Assembly: GCA_016214845.1 (NCBI GenBank)
Contig: JACRMS010000014.1
Coordinates: forward strand, 1-64,000
Source of the DNA: Nitrospirota bacterium
GTDB taxonomy: Bacteria; Nitrospirota; Thermodesulfovibrionia; UBA6902
Direction of reading: 5' to 3'
Length of the DNA stretch: 64,000 bases
This document shows positions 44,045 to 52,569 of the stretch, piece by piece (within the stretch, counting starts at the first letter, position 1; each line of letters opens with the position of its first letter). The notes beneath the pieces were generated by a model. The model saw only the letters and a list, made by a program, of their open reading frames with translations, was not told the DNA's origin and ran no database searches. A program made the translations under genes and the position numbers.

Positions 44045-44070
44045 AAGGCCAGGCAGCAATGCCTGGCCTT
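44045..44070 (+). terminator. Intrinsic terminator of norCB
   Basis: AAGGCCAGGCA (44045-44055), loop GCAA, TGCCTGGCCTT (44060-44070), followed by a T/C-rich tract. It lies 29 bp after the norB stop. Confidence 0.8.
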
Positions 44071-44150
44071 TCTCTCCTGTAAATAATTAAATCCGCAGAT
44101 TACGCAGATTTCACAGATTGTTATGAAATCACAAATTCATTGCCTTCTTT

Positions 44151-44222
44151 GTCATTGGGAGCGCACGAAGGATGCGTGGCAATCTGAATATTAAAAGGCG
44201 AGATTGCTTGGCTCGCAATGAC
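44151..44222. repeat. Dispersed GTCATTG...CAATGAC repeat
   Basis: Starts GTCATTGGGAGCGCACGAAG and ends GATTGCTTGGCTCGCAATGAC, an imperfect long hairpin of a kind common in intergenic spaces of related genomes. It is flanked by an inverted pair of CGCAGATT/AATCTGCG stretches at about 44090-44120 and 44257-44290. The rest of this 296-bp gap holds no gene. Confidence 0.65.
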
Positions 44223-44312
44223 AATATTTGTGGATGGGTTAAGCAAAGATTTTTTTATCTGTGTAATCTGCGAAATCTGTGGCGGAAATTTTTTTATTTT
44301 TCCTGCGGTAGC

Positions 44313-44855
44313 CTAAAACCAGTACTCGGGATATCTTCTATTTTTGGAGAGGTTATTTATCAGGAGGGCAATTACTAAAAGGATAAGCGCGCCGAGTCCT
44401 GCCGGAATAAAGGCGTAAAGAAAGCCGAGGTCATGTATCTTTTTGCCGCCGATAACGGCGATCAATGCGGTTGCGCCGCCCGGGGGGTGAAGTGTCTTTG
44501 TAAGAAGCATGGCCGCAATGGCAAGAGATACCGCTAATGACGAGGCCATCCAGATTGTGTCACCAAAGAGATTATAGCAGGCAACTCCTGCAAGGCCGGA
44601 TATTACGTGACCGCCAATCAGGTTTCTCGGCTGGGCGAGAGGGCTCTTTATCGCGCCATATGCAAGCACCGCTGATGCGCCGAACGAGCCGATTAAAAGA
44701 GTTGAATCCCTCGGTTCGAAATAATTAAAAGACAGATAGCCGCATATACCAATACCAGCGGCAGAGCCGAGCCCTGACCAGAGTATCTCCGTGAATGCAA
44801 CTCCCGGCGGACTCTGCGCCCCGCCCTTCATCTTTAGAAAATATTCTTTTACCAT
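44313..44855 (-). CDS. HPP family membrane protein
   Basis: 180 aa with about five hydrophobic helices and the family signature LHPPGGATAL near residue 120. A plant chloroplast HPP protein transports nitrite, so a nitrite or nitrate channel is possible here beside nor and nos genes (inference). HPP proteins are often fused to or next to CBS domains; here the CBS gene lies directly upstream with a 28-bp gap and is co-directional. Confidence 0.88.
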   Translation of the reverse strand: MVKEYFLKMKGGAQSPPGVAFTEILWSGLGSAAGIGICGYLSFNYFEPRDSTLLIGSFGASAVLAYGAIKSPLAQPRNLIGGHVISGLAGVACYNLFGDTIWMASSLAVSLAIAAMLLTKTLHPPGGATALIAVIGGKKIHDLGFLYAFIPAGLGALILLVIALLINNLSKNRRYPEYWF

Positions 44856-44883
44856 TTAAAGAAATTTTTGAATAATGTCTGCA

Positions 44884-45471
44884 TTATTTTGCAGACCCGA
44901 TTGCTCTGACTATATCCGCGCGTGAGATGACGCCGATGAGCCTGTTCTCTTCATCAACTACAGGAAGCCTCTTGATCCTCTTTTCATCGAGGATTCTTGC
45001 CGCTTCTTTTATGTCATCATCAGCTTTTGCGGTAATCGCGGGAGAGGTCATGATGTCTTTAACTTTATTGCCTTCCCTGCGTTCAGGCAGCGGCTCTCCG
45101 AATATGTGTCTCAAAATATCTTTAAACGTGTGACCTTTTTTCATTCCGGCAGTGGACAGGATGTCCGCCTCAGAGACAACGCCGATGACAATGTTTTCTT
45201 CATCTACAACCGGCAGCCCGCTTATATTATGTTCTGAAAGAAGCCTCGCCGCCTCATGGAAATCATTGTCTTTTTTGACGGCGATTACGTTCCCGGTCAT
45301 TATCTCGCCGACGGTGGTCCTGGCAGCGAGCCTCTGCCCCACGTGTTTCAGCGCTATTTCGTAAATCTTTCTCAGGTCTTCCTCAGTGACATCGATATAG
45401 GTTTTCATCTCACTGAGCGCTGCCCGTAAGTCTTCTTCGGAAATATTGCAGTCTTTTTGCGAATCGTCCAT
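44884..45471 (-). CDS. Tandem CBS-domain protein
   Basis: 195 aa from the ATG at 45471; an upstream in-frame start at 45519 lies within the palindrome region. After a helical N-terminus come two CBS domains (about 55-115 and 135-193), with TVGEIMTGNVIAVKKDN, ISGLPVVDEENIVIGVVSEADIL and KRLPVVDEENRLIGVISRADIV. CBS pairs bind adenosine nucleotides and gate partner proteins. The partner is probably the HPP channel encoded next. Confidence 0.88.
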   Translation of the reverse strand: MDDSQKDCNISEEDLRAALSEMKTYIDVTEEDLRKIYEIALKHVGQRLAARTTVGEIMTGNVIAVKKDNDFHEAARLLSEHNISGLPVVDEENIVIGVVSEADILSTAGMKKGHTFKDILRHIFGEPLPERREGNKVKDIMTSPAITAKADDDIKEAARILDEKRIKRLPVVDEENRLIGVISRADIVRAIGSAK

Positions 45472-45512
45472 AACACTATTATCATCAAAACAGATGGATT
45501 TTCTTATGACGA

Positions 45513-45530
45513 AAATCATAGTTATGATTT
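45513..45530. promoter_or_regulatory. Palindromic operator candidate between divergent genes
   Basis: AAATCAT-AGTT-ATGATTT, 7-bp perfect arms. It lies between the CBS gene (minus, from 45471) and the NapH-like gene (plus, from 45572). The arms carry the ATCA/TGAT elements of CRP/FNR sites but in the reverse order, so the regulator is unclear. Confidence 0.4.
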
Positions 45531-45571
45531 AGCTCATGGCATCGCTTCTTCTTTAAATGGTATAAAAAAAC

Positions 45572-46540
45572 ATGAAGCTTACCGTTTACAGGAGGACCAC
45601 CCAGGCAGCGTTCATACTTTTCATACTCCTCATGCCGGTCTTAAACATCTTCCGCTATGACGTGGATGCGAGGGCATTGATAGTCTTCGGTAATGTGTGG
45701 AGTCTCGGTCTGCCTCAGGGGTTTTATACTGACCGCAGTATCACAGGGTCGCTTCATGTGGCTTTGCGTTTTTTTCTCAAGGCGATACTGCCGTGGATAT
45801 TGATTTTATCCGTATTCCCGCTTCTCGGCACGCTTACCGGGAGGTCCTTCTGCGGCTGGTTCTGCCCGGAGGGCGCGGTGTTCGAGCTTTTCGATTTCTT
45901 AACGGTAAAGATCTTCGGCAGGAGAAGCCTGTTCACAAAAAGGCCCAATGACCCCGGAGAACATGCGAAGAACAGGATGCCCTGCATAATCCTTTCTCTA
46001 TTCTGTATGATCGCCATTCCGCTTTTTACCGGCATCATGCTTACGGGTTATTTTGTGGCCCCCCGGACAGTGTGGGGGCAGATAATGAACTGGGATTTTA
46101 CATTCGGCGTGAAGGCGGGGATCATCGGGGTTTCCATCTATCTTTTCATCTCCGCGATGATCGTCCGTCATACACTGTGTAAATATATATGCGGCGCCGG
46201 GCTTATGCAGATGTTATTCGGATGGGCCAGCCCCGTTTCATTAAGAATAAAAACAGACCCCGCGAAACTGGGCGCGTGCACGGACTGCAGGCAATGCGAA
46301 AAGGTATGCTTTATGAATGTAAAACCGAGGCTGCTTAGAAAAGATATAAATTGCGTAAACTGCGGCGAATGTATCTCCGCGTGCACTAAGGAGCTGGGTA
46401 AAGAGAAATGTATATTCAGCTTCGCGCAATCAAGGCATTGCGCCCTGCCTTCAAAAGAACCCGTCAGGAAAGCGGAAGATCCGCCGTTGAATTTCAACAA
46501 GCAGCTCAGTGATGAACACCGCGCGAAAACCTTCCGTTAA
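45572..46540 (+). CDS. NapH/CcoG-like membrane 4Fe-4S protein
   Basis: 322 aa, about five transmembrane helices. It has the CGWFCPEGA motif typical of NapH/NosR/CcoG-type proteins and two ferredoxin-type clusters near the C-terminus (CTDCRQCEKVC; CVNCGECISAC). Such proteins move electrons between quinols and periplasmic redox partners, or mature copper enzymes (CcoG). The placement beside nor and nos genes favours an electron-transfer role. There is no clear Shine-Dalgarno before the ATG. Confidence 0.85.
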   Translation: MKLTVYRRTTQAAFILFILLMPVLNIFRYDVDARALIVFGNVWSLGLPQGFYTDRSITGSLHVALRFFLKAILPWILILSVFPLLGTLTGRSFCGWFCPEGAVFELFDFLTVKIFGRRSLFTKRPNDPGEHAKNRMPCIILSLFCMIAIPLFTGIMLTGYFVAPRTVWGQIMNWDFTFGVKAGIIGVSIYLFISAMIVRHTLCKYICGAGLMQMLFGWASPVSLRIKTDPAKLGACTDCRQCEKVCFMNVKPRLLRKDINCVNCGECISACTKELGKEKCIFSFAQSRHCALPSKEPVRKAEDPPLNFNKQLSDEHRAKTFR

Positions 46541-46667
46541 TTTTCATTAGCATGTTTAATGAATGCAGAACAATTATTTATTAGACAACAGCCATGAACT
46601 TTGTGGTATACAAAATGAGCTTCATTTTCTAAAATAGCCGCAAATATTCATTCAAGGAGGACTTATC

Positions 46668-46961
46668 ATGGCTTTCGTTTGTTTACGGTATAAGATTGAG
46701 AATTACAAGAAATGGAAAACCGCTTTCAATGACGCCTTTGAGATGCGGAAGAAGTGCGGCGAAAGGAGTTGCCGCGTTTTCCGAAGCTCGGACAATCCGA
46801 ATGAAATGGTCCTTCTACAGGAGTGGGGCAGTGCCGCCAGCGCCCGGAGGTTCATGAAGCTTAAAGAAGTGCGGCAGTGCATGGAAAAGGCCGGGATAGT
46901 CGGGAAACGCGAAATCATTTTTTTAAAAGAAGTCCCGCAGTCGGACCAATCAGTACAGTAA
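46668..46961 (+). CDS. Small dimeric alpha/beta-barrel protein (ABM-like)
   Basis: 97 aa. The pattern VCLRYKIENYKKWKTAFNDA ... VLLQEWGSAASARRFM is that of antibiotic-biosynthesis-monooxygenase-like or cyclase-like small proteins with the ferredoxin-like dimeric barrel. No catalytic residues are assignable. CAAGGAGGAC precedes the ATG. Single gene. Confidence 0.7.
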   Translation: MAFVCLRYKIENYKKWKTAFNDAFEMRKKCGERSCRVFRSSDNPNEMVLLQEWGSAASARRFMKLKEVRQCMEKAGIVGKREIIFLKEVPQSDQSVQ

Positions 46962-46967
46962 TACCTG

Positions 46968-47315
46968 TTACTGACGTTTTGAAAGCACTTCCTTCAGCAC
47001 AACTGCATTGTTATGTTCGATGTCCTTTGCGGCAAATAAAAGCGTAACGGTCCCCTTTCTTAATTCTTCACGGAGCAGCTTCAAAAGCGCCGGCCTGTCT
47101 TTGAGTTCTTCTCTGTACCGTTTTCGAAACTCCGGCCATTTGGCGGGACCATGCGAAAACCATTTCCTCAGCTCATTGCCCGGCGCGATGTCCTTCAGCC
47201 ACAGATCAATTTTGGCATCCTCTTTTTTGATCCCCCTCGGCCAGAGCCTGTCGACGAGGACCCTCCGGCCGTCGCTGGGGGAAGGAGGATCGTATATTCT
47301 TTTTAACCTGACCAT
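46968..47315 (-). CDS. DUF488 family protein
   Basis: 115 aa, recognised by [23 protein letters not shown] and [20 protein letters not shown], the YeaO-type DUF488 pattern. The function is unknown. It follows the octaheme gene by 28 bp on the same strand and may ride on the nos transcript. Confidence 0.88.
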   Translation of the reverse strand: MVRLKRIYDPPSPSDGRRVLVDRLWPRGIKKEDAKIDLWLKDIAPGNELRKWFSHGPAKWPEFRKRYREELKDRPALLKLLREELRKGTVTLLFAAKDIEHNNAVVLKEVLSKRQ

Positions 47316-47343
47316 TGGATTTTGATTCCAGATGCGTTCTTTT

Positions 47344-48585
47344 CTATTTCGCTTCCCTGCGCATATCTCTTTCGAGTATCCTGATCAGCATCAACTCTTT
47401 TTTCATATTTGTCAGGCCGTACCAGTTTACATAATCAGGATTGGAATGCAATGCGCCCTGAAAGGTCTTCATGCGGTGCTCATAAAACATGTCATTCAAT
47501 CTTTTTTCGATCATGGACGGTTCGTCAGGCAATTTGAACAGGTCAGGGAAGGCATGAACATAGTCCGGCGGTTTTCTGAGCAAGCCCTCTTTGTATAAGG
47601 ACGCAACAATGCCGATCGCCTCTGCCATTATCTGATCGGCCTGTTTGATCACCCCTTCAGCCCTTTCAATCTCTGCCTTAACAAAATTAATGGAATGGCA
47701 CTGATTGCATGCCTTCTCCATTTTGTCACGTTCCTTCTGCCAATCTTCATGTGTAATGCGCAGAAGGTCAGCTTCCTTCCATATATCAAGGCGCGGCGCA
47801 GGCCTTCCGTCAGGATCAAGCAAACCGAGCCCTTTGAGAATGGCGGCCTGATCATCAGCCCACTGACTGTCTCCGTAAGATGGGAGCCTCACGGCGAAAA
47901 AACCCCACCCCGAGCTGACTGTATGATTGCCGTCCTGCATATGGCAGGTCTGGCAAGTGGGGGCGGAAACCTCTTCGGGAAGGGTCTTGCTCTGCTTCAG
48001 CAGGTATCTGACACCGTGCTTTGAAGATGAATATATCTGCCACTGCGGATTGTCGCCGCCGCTGTGGCAGGGGTTACACGCCTGCGGCTCTCTTGCTTCC
48101 TTCACGGAAAAGAGATGACGGGTGTGGCATGAGTCGCATGAAGCAACACCGAATTTCCTGCCTGCTTTTTTCAACACCATGATCTCCGTTTCTGTTTTCA
48201 ATCCTATCTTATGACAGTCGGCGCACATATCAATGTCACCCTCTCCCGCAACCAACTGAAAATGCGCGGTCGGCAAAGCCTTCATCGCCGTCCAGGCCTT
48301 TTCGTGCTTGCCGCTTTTGAACTGCCGGACCCGTTCCTTATGGCAGGGGGCGCATGTTTCTATCGTGGGGATCAGAACATTTGCGGTGTCTTTAGCGGAC
48401 TTGTGTCCGTCCCCGTGACACGCTGAACAGTCAATGCCCTTTTTGCTGTGCCTGCTCGCCTTCCAGTCAGAGACAATATTGGGCGTGGTCTTTCTGTGGC
48501 AGTTGACACATATTTGAGCGAAGACAACTGCAGTAAAGATCAGGCATCCCGAGATGATCATGATTATCAGAATAATTTTTTTCAT
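47344..48585 (-). CDS. Octaheme cytochrome c, hydroxylamine oxidoreductase family
   Basis: 413 aa, Sec signal peptide (about 1-24), eight CxxCH heme sites at residues 26, 53, 78, 121, 150, 170, 211 and 293. Spacing and the helical C-terminal domain with YVNWYG fit the HAO family. HAO oxidises hydroxylamine. Related enzymes of Epsilonproteobacteria (eHAO), lacking the cross-link Tyr, are proposed to reduce nitrite to hydroxylamine. Which type this is needs alignment at the cross-link Tyr. The start overlaps the TlpA-like stop by 4 bp (ATGA), making it part of the nos operon. Confidence 0.85.
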   Translation of the reverse strand: MKKIILIIMIISGCLIFTAVVFAQICVNCHRKTTPNIVSDWKASRHSKKGIDCSACHGDGHKSAKDTANVLIPTIETCAPCHKERVRQFKSGKHEKAWTAMKALPTAHFQLVAGEGDIDMCADCHKIGLKTETEIMVLKKAGRKFGVASCDSCHTRHLFSVKEAREPQACNPCHSGGDNPQWQIYSSSKHGVRYLLKQSKTLPEEVSAPTCQTCHMQDGNHTVSSGWGFFAVRLPSYGDSQWADDQAAILKGLGLLDPDGRPAPRLDIWKEADLLRITHEDWQKERDKMEKACNQCHSINFVKAEIERAEGVIKQADQIMAEAIGIVASLYKEGLLRKPPDYVHAFPDLFKLPDEPSMIEKRLNDMFYEHRMKTFQGALHSNPDYVNWYGLTNMKKELMLIRILERDMRREAK

Positions 48586-49100
48586 AATAAACTCCCGATA
48601 ATTTTCTCATACACCTTCCCTTCCACTTCACCAAAGAATGTTTCCTTGACAACGCCGTTTCTATCAACCACGTAAGTGGTGGGCGAGCTGACAAAACCGT
48701 ATCTTTTCGCGGCCACGGAATAGAGATCAAGAAGAACAGGATAAGTGACCGTCATGCCGGAAAGAAATCCTTCCACATCCTCTTTGGGCTGTCCCACATT
48801 TATTGCAAGGACAACAAAACCGTTATCTTTGTATTTGTTGAATACCGTCTCAATGGCCGGCATCTCCCTGACACAGTGATGGCACATGGCCTTCCAGAAA
48901 CGTATCATGACAACCTTGCCTCTAAAGTCATCGGGGAAAGCCACTTTATTGCCTTTTAAATCAGGCAGTGCAATATCCGGAGCTTGATCTCCGGCGGAAA
49001 GAGCAAGGAGAAGAGGGCAAAGGACGATGATGATAATAGCAAGTGCAGTTGTCTTTTTATTCTGACTACTAACTACTATCTTCCGCCTTCTGACTTTCAT
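48582..49100 (-). CDS. TlpA/ResA-like thioredoxin-fold protein
   Basis: 172 aa. A membrane anchor or signal (about 18-36) is followed by an AhpC/TSA-like thioredoxin domain with the active site CHHC (FWKAMCHHCVREMP) and a cis-Pro segment SSPTTYVVD. Likely a periplasmic thiol reductant for apocytochrome c or copper-site maturation of NosZ. The N-terminal residues VRRRKIVVSSQNK are encoded by a dispersed TAGTTAGTAGTCAG-type repeat. It overlaps nosY by 4 bp and the octaheme gene by 4 bp. Confidence 0.88.
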   Translation of the reverse strand: MKVRRRKIVVSSQNKKTTALAIIIIVLCPLLLALSAGDQAPDIALPDLKGNKVAFPDDFRGKVVMIRFWKAMCHHCVREMPAIETVFNKYKDNGFVVLAINVGQPKEDVEGFLSGMTVTYPVLLDLYSVAAKRYGFVSSPTTYVVDRNGVVKETFFGEVEGKVYEKIIGSLL

Positions 49101-49927
49101 AAAATGTCCCTCCTGCTGAATACCAAATAACCGCTAAAAGCCGTCAGGAATCCCAGTGCCAATGGATAGGCAATGCCGAACAATATAAAACCTGTCTTGC
49201 CGAAATGATCCAGGATAAACCACGATGCCGGGCCGAGCATTGTCAGGTCAGGGTCAAAAAGCGCCATTGAAGCGACCCTGAAGTCCTGAAGTGGGTTAAG
49301 AAGGGCAATGCTTATTATAAGCTCAGGGTTTACCTGCTTCTGAAGGAATACCCCTATCAGGACTATATCGATAAACAGAACGAGTATCAGCCATGAAAAG
49401 AACGCAATGCCCAGTCCTGTTTCCTGCCGGTTGACCAGAGAGGATATCAGCATCCCGATGCCGAGGAAACACCATGACATGGAGACCAGGAGGCAGCAGT
49501 ATGTGATAAAGATCTTAAGATCGATGTTCAGCCCCTTTATCCCCGCCCAGAGGGCAGCCAATAACATTGCTGCTAAAATTGGAACGAGGATGACGATGAA
49601 CCTTCCGGCAATTTTTCCCCAGAAAAAATTACTGAAAGAGACAGGCATTGACAGGAAGTATTCAAGGACACTGGATTCTTTGTCTCCCACAATCGAGCGG
49701 ACAGTGGTCATCAGGATAAAGATCGGCAGGACAACTACACAGAGCTGGAAATATGTTAACAGGAGCCTGCTTATTCCCGTGAAGCCCATGATCTGTGATT
49801 CAGTGATGCCGGTCAGAAAAAGGACTATCACCGCGCCTCCGAAAACAAGCGCATAGAGCCAGAACCATTTGGACGTTATTGAATCCTTAAGCTCGGTCTT
49901 TGTTATGAGCAGGAAAGTGTTCATCAT
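49097..49927 (-). CDS. nosY: NosY-type ABC transporter permease
   Basis: 276 aa, six hydrophobic helices, ABC-2 permease of the NosDFY system that supports copper-cluster (CuZ) assembly in NosZ. EYFLSMPVSFSNFFWGKIAGR is the family-typical cytoplasmic segment. The ATG overlaps the nosF stop (ATGA). Confidence 0.9.
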   Translation of the reverse strand: MMNTFLLITKTELKDSITSKWFWLYALVFGGAVIVLFLTGITESQIMGFTGISRLLLTYFQLCVVVLPIFILMTTVRSIVGDKESSVLEYFLSMPVSFSNFFWGKIAGRFIVILVPILAAMLLAALWAGIKGLNIDLKIFITYCCLLVSMSWCFLGIGMLISSLVNRQETGLGIAFFSWLILVLFIDIVLIGVFLQKQVNPELIISIALLNPLQDFRVASMALFDPDLTMLGPASWFILDHFGKTGFILFGIAYPLALGFLTAFSGYLVFSRRDIL

Positions 49928-50568
49928 GTTTTTGCCGTTCCCGTGTCCCGCGCGATCTTTCCGTAATCCATTTCAATGATCCGGCTGGAAAGAAAACTCA
50001 GTTCATCCGCTCTGTGACTTGTAAGAATGACTGTCGTATCTTTTGAGCACCCGGAAAGAAGGTCATAGAATATCTTTCTGCTCTCAGGGTCAAGATTTGA
50101 AGTCGGCTCATCCATAAGGATGATATCGTTCCCCCTCCCGGCTGCAATGGATATCATCACCTTCTGTTTCATGCCTCCAGAAAGCTTCATGAAATTTTTA
50201 TTGACGTCGCCTTCTTTATCAAGGTTAAGGGCGTTTGCGGTCTCCATAATAATCTCAGGCTGTTTGCCGGACATGGCGGCGGCATATTGCATGAGGTCAG
50301 CCACTTTCATATTTACCGGCGGGGGAGTTTGAGGCACATATCCGACCCTTTTTAAAATGTCCACCCGGCTCTTGCGGGTATCCATACCGTCGATACTCAA
50401 TTTCCCGTCGAATGTGTAAAGTCCCAGAAGGCAGCGTATGAAGGTGGTCTTTCCCGAGCCGTTGTGTCCCACGAAAACCACCCTCTCCCCCCTTGATATG
50501 GTCAGATTAATATTGTCCAGTACACATCGCCTGCCGAATGATTTTCTCAGACCCTCCGCGATTATCAA
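49924..50568 (-). CDS. nosF: NosF-type ABC transporter ATPase
   Basis: 214 aa. Walker A GHNGSGKTT, signature LSGGMKQK, Walker B DIILMDEPTSNLD, switch His in LTSHRADE. The start is a TTG with AAGGAGAAACG just upstream. Energises NosY/NosD during NosZ maturation. It is shorter than many NosF proteins (about 300 aa), keeping only the core ATPase. Confidence 0.9.
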   Translation of the reverse strand: MIIAEGLRKSFGRRCVLDNINLTISRGERVVFVGHNGSGKTTFIRCLLGLYTFDGKLSIDGMDTRKSRVDILKRVGYVPQTPPPVNMKVADLMQYAAAMSGKQPEIIMETANALNLDKEGDVNKNFMKLSGGMKQKVMISIAAGRGNDIILMDEPTSNLDPESRKIFYDLLSGCSKDTTVILTSHRADELSFLSSRIIEMDYGKIARDTGTAKT

Positions 50569-50578
50569 ACGTTTCTCC

Positions 50579-51490
50579 TTATCCTGGCTCCTGACTACTG
50601 ACTACTGATTTCTTTTTCCTGATCAGTACGGGGCATTTATCCTCATCCCAGAAATTCACCTGACACTCAAGGCAGCTTAGACATTCCCTGCTGTTAATAA
50701 ATCCGTTAGCACTGATCGCGTCAGGCTTGCATGTCCTGGGGCATATCCTGCAGTTCCGGCAGAAATCATATCTCCTGAGCTTTATGAACGGAATAAATTT
50801 AAGAAAGGAAGGCATCGCGATCGCAGCGCCGAGAGGGCAGAGGTACCGGCAGAACGCCCTGTAGATTATGACCGAGCCTGCCGTGAGTATCACAAAATAT
50901 GCGACAAAGTACCACTGCCTTTTCAGTTTAAGAATAAAGGTCCTGAAGGGCTCGATCTCCGTAAGATATTCGGCAAGGAAGAAATTATAAAAGCCTATCC
51001 CGATTATTACGACAAACAGCACATACTTCAGATATATCAGTTTCCAGTGGACCTTTTCAGGCAGGCTTAATCTGAATTTCGAGACCTTGTCGTAGAGTTT
51101 ATTTAAAAGCTCGAGCATTGCGCCGTAGGGACACAGCCATCCGCAGAATACACCTCTCCCCCAGACAAACATGGTCAGGACAATAAACGCAAAGGACAGA
51201 AATACAAAGGGCTCAAGAAGGAAAAGTCCGAGTGGGAACTGTTTGCTTTCTGCCGCTGTGTGCAATATCAGGATATTCGCCGTAGACGGCTGCGCCTTAA
51301 GTGCTATTCCTCCGTATACGAATGAGACGCACAAGATACTGTACTTGATCAGGTCCAGCGCGGTCTTATTTTTTACAACCCTGTCCTTGAAGATCATCGT
51401 GAGAAGTATTATCAGCAGGAAGACTGAAAAGGCGATGATATGCCCGATCTTCTCCTGCCAGACCTGTAACCAAAGCTGCTCAGAGTCCAT
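50579..51490 (-). CDS. NosR-C-terminus / NosH-like membrane polyferredoxin
   Basis: 303 aa, about six transmembrane helices, two CxxxCP motifs (FCGWLCPYGA, FCRYLCPLGAA) and ferredoxin-like Cys groups (CRNCRICPRTCKPDAI; CLSCLECQVNFW...CP). It matches the membrane and 4Fe-4S half of NosR, or NapH/NosH. It starts 4 bp after the FMN-binding gene, so together the two genes equal a NosR cut in two. The last residues (SVVSSQEPG) come from a dispersed AGTCAGTAGTCAG repeat. Role: electron supply to NosZ. Confidence 0.85.
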   Translation of the reverse strand: MDSEQLWLQVWQEKIGHIIAFSVFLLIILLTMIFKDRVVKNKTALDLIKYSILCVSFVYGGIALKAQPSTANILILHTAAESKQFPLGLFLLEPFVFLSFAFIVLTMFVWGRGVFCGWLCPYGAMLELLNKLYDKVSKFRLSLPEKVHWKLIYLKYVLFVVIIGIGFYNFFLAEYLTEIEPFRTFILKLKRQWYFVAYFVILTAGSVIIYRAFCRYLCPLGAAIAMPSFLKFIPFIKLRRYDFCRNCRICPRTCKPDAISANGFINSRECLSCLECQVNFWDEDKCPVLIRKKKSVVSSQEPG

Positions 51491-51494
51491 TTTA

Positions 51495-52559
51495 TTATTT
51501 CTCTAAAAATTGCTCCGGGATTTTATATTCAGCGCTGAAGGTCCTGTATGTTTTTTTGCCTCCCACGTAATAGGGCAGGATAAGATTAAGCTTAAAGGGA
51601 TCGGCCTGCTCAAAATCTTTCTCCTTAATATAAAACACACCGCCTTCCCTGACCGGGGGCGCGCCTTTGGCGTTTATGTCAGGCGCGTTCTCATAATCCT
51701 CTCCCGTAAAGAATATTTTCCTGCCGCCCTGTTCAAGTTCAAAGGTGCTGAATATCCCTCCGTAGGCAAAGCCCGTGCCTTTAAAAGAGCCGGCCTGTGC
51801 GGCGATGAATATTGCCGAGTCCTCAGGCCTCAGCTCTTTTACGGTCTCATTATAGGTTCTGTCTCCGAGGATATTCCTCCCGATCGAAGGAGGCGTCACA
51901 ACACCAAAATACAGGTTGATGTAAACATCTTCTCCCTTTAAGCCGAGTGCGCTGTTTTTGACGGTAATATTTTTAAGCGCCCCGGAACTTAACAGTTCAT
52001 CCCATGAAAGGGCGGAATATTTTTTACTGATCCTGCCCGCCTGCTTCTTTGCGGTCTTTTCAAGGCCCGTTGCGTCCGCAACACCCCTCGCGCTTCCGAG
52101 TATGGTTGCTGTCTGTACAACAGCGGTGACAGTGGCCCCGGTAATTGCGTCCATGGTTACCTCCCTGCCGACTGTCAGGGTGTCTTTTATATTCCTGCCG
52201 ACATATTGTTTTAAGAACTTATTGTAGTCTTCATCGCTGATCCCTATCATGAAAATAGGCTCCGAATAAGCAATGATCTTCACGCCCGTTAATACCCCGT
52301 TAGTGTCCATGCCGATAAGTGTCTCCAGGGGCTTGCTTGAATAACCGACAAGTTTCGGCGTCCAGTCCATTGACAAAAAGACATATCCCGCAAGCTTGCC
52401 GTCCTTATGGCCCTCCCAATAGCCTTTTTTGGGAACAAACTTGTCCGCGGCAAGAACGTCTTCGGGTTTATATTTAAACCTTCGTTCTACAAATCCGTCT
52501 CCTGTAAGCGGAAGACAAAGACTGACAAACAGAAATAATAACAGCCAACATCTTTTCAT
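51495..52559 (-). CDS. NosR-type periplasmic FMN-binding protein
   Basis: 354 aa. Signal peptide (about 1-20), then an FMN-binding domain with the flavinylation motif DAITGAT (Asp137-Thr143; FMN expected on Thr143 through a phosphoester). The C-terminal half is the beta-rich region found in NosR between the FMN domain and the membrane part. The flavin transferase ApbE is not in the window. AAGGAGCAGATC precedes the ATG. The next gene supplies the membrane ferredoxin half. Confidence 0.87.
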   Translation of the reverse strand: MKRCWLLLFLFVSLCLPLTGDGFVERRFKYKPEDVLAADKFVPKKGYWEGHKDGKLAGYVFLSMDWTPKLVGYSSKPLETLIGMDTNGVLTGVKIIAYSEPIFMIGISDEDYNKFLKQYVGRNIKDTLTVGREVTMDAITGATVTAVVQTATILGSARGVADATGLEKTAKKQAGRISKKYSALSWDELLSSGALKNITVKNSALGLKGEDVYINLYFGVVTPPSIGRNILGDRTYNETVKELRPEDSAIFIAAQAGSFKGTGFAYGGIFSTFELEQGGRKIFFTGEDYENAPDINAKGAPPVREGGVFYIKEKDFEQADPFKLNLILPYYVGGKKTYRTFSAEYKIPEQFLEK

Positions 52560-52569
52560 GATCTGCTCC

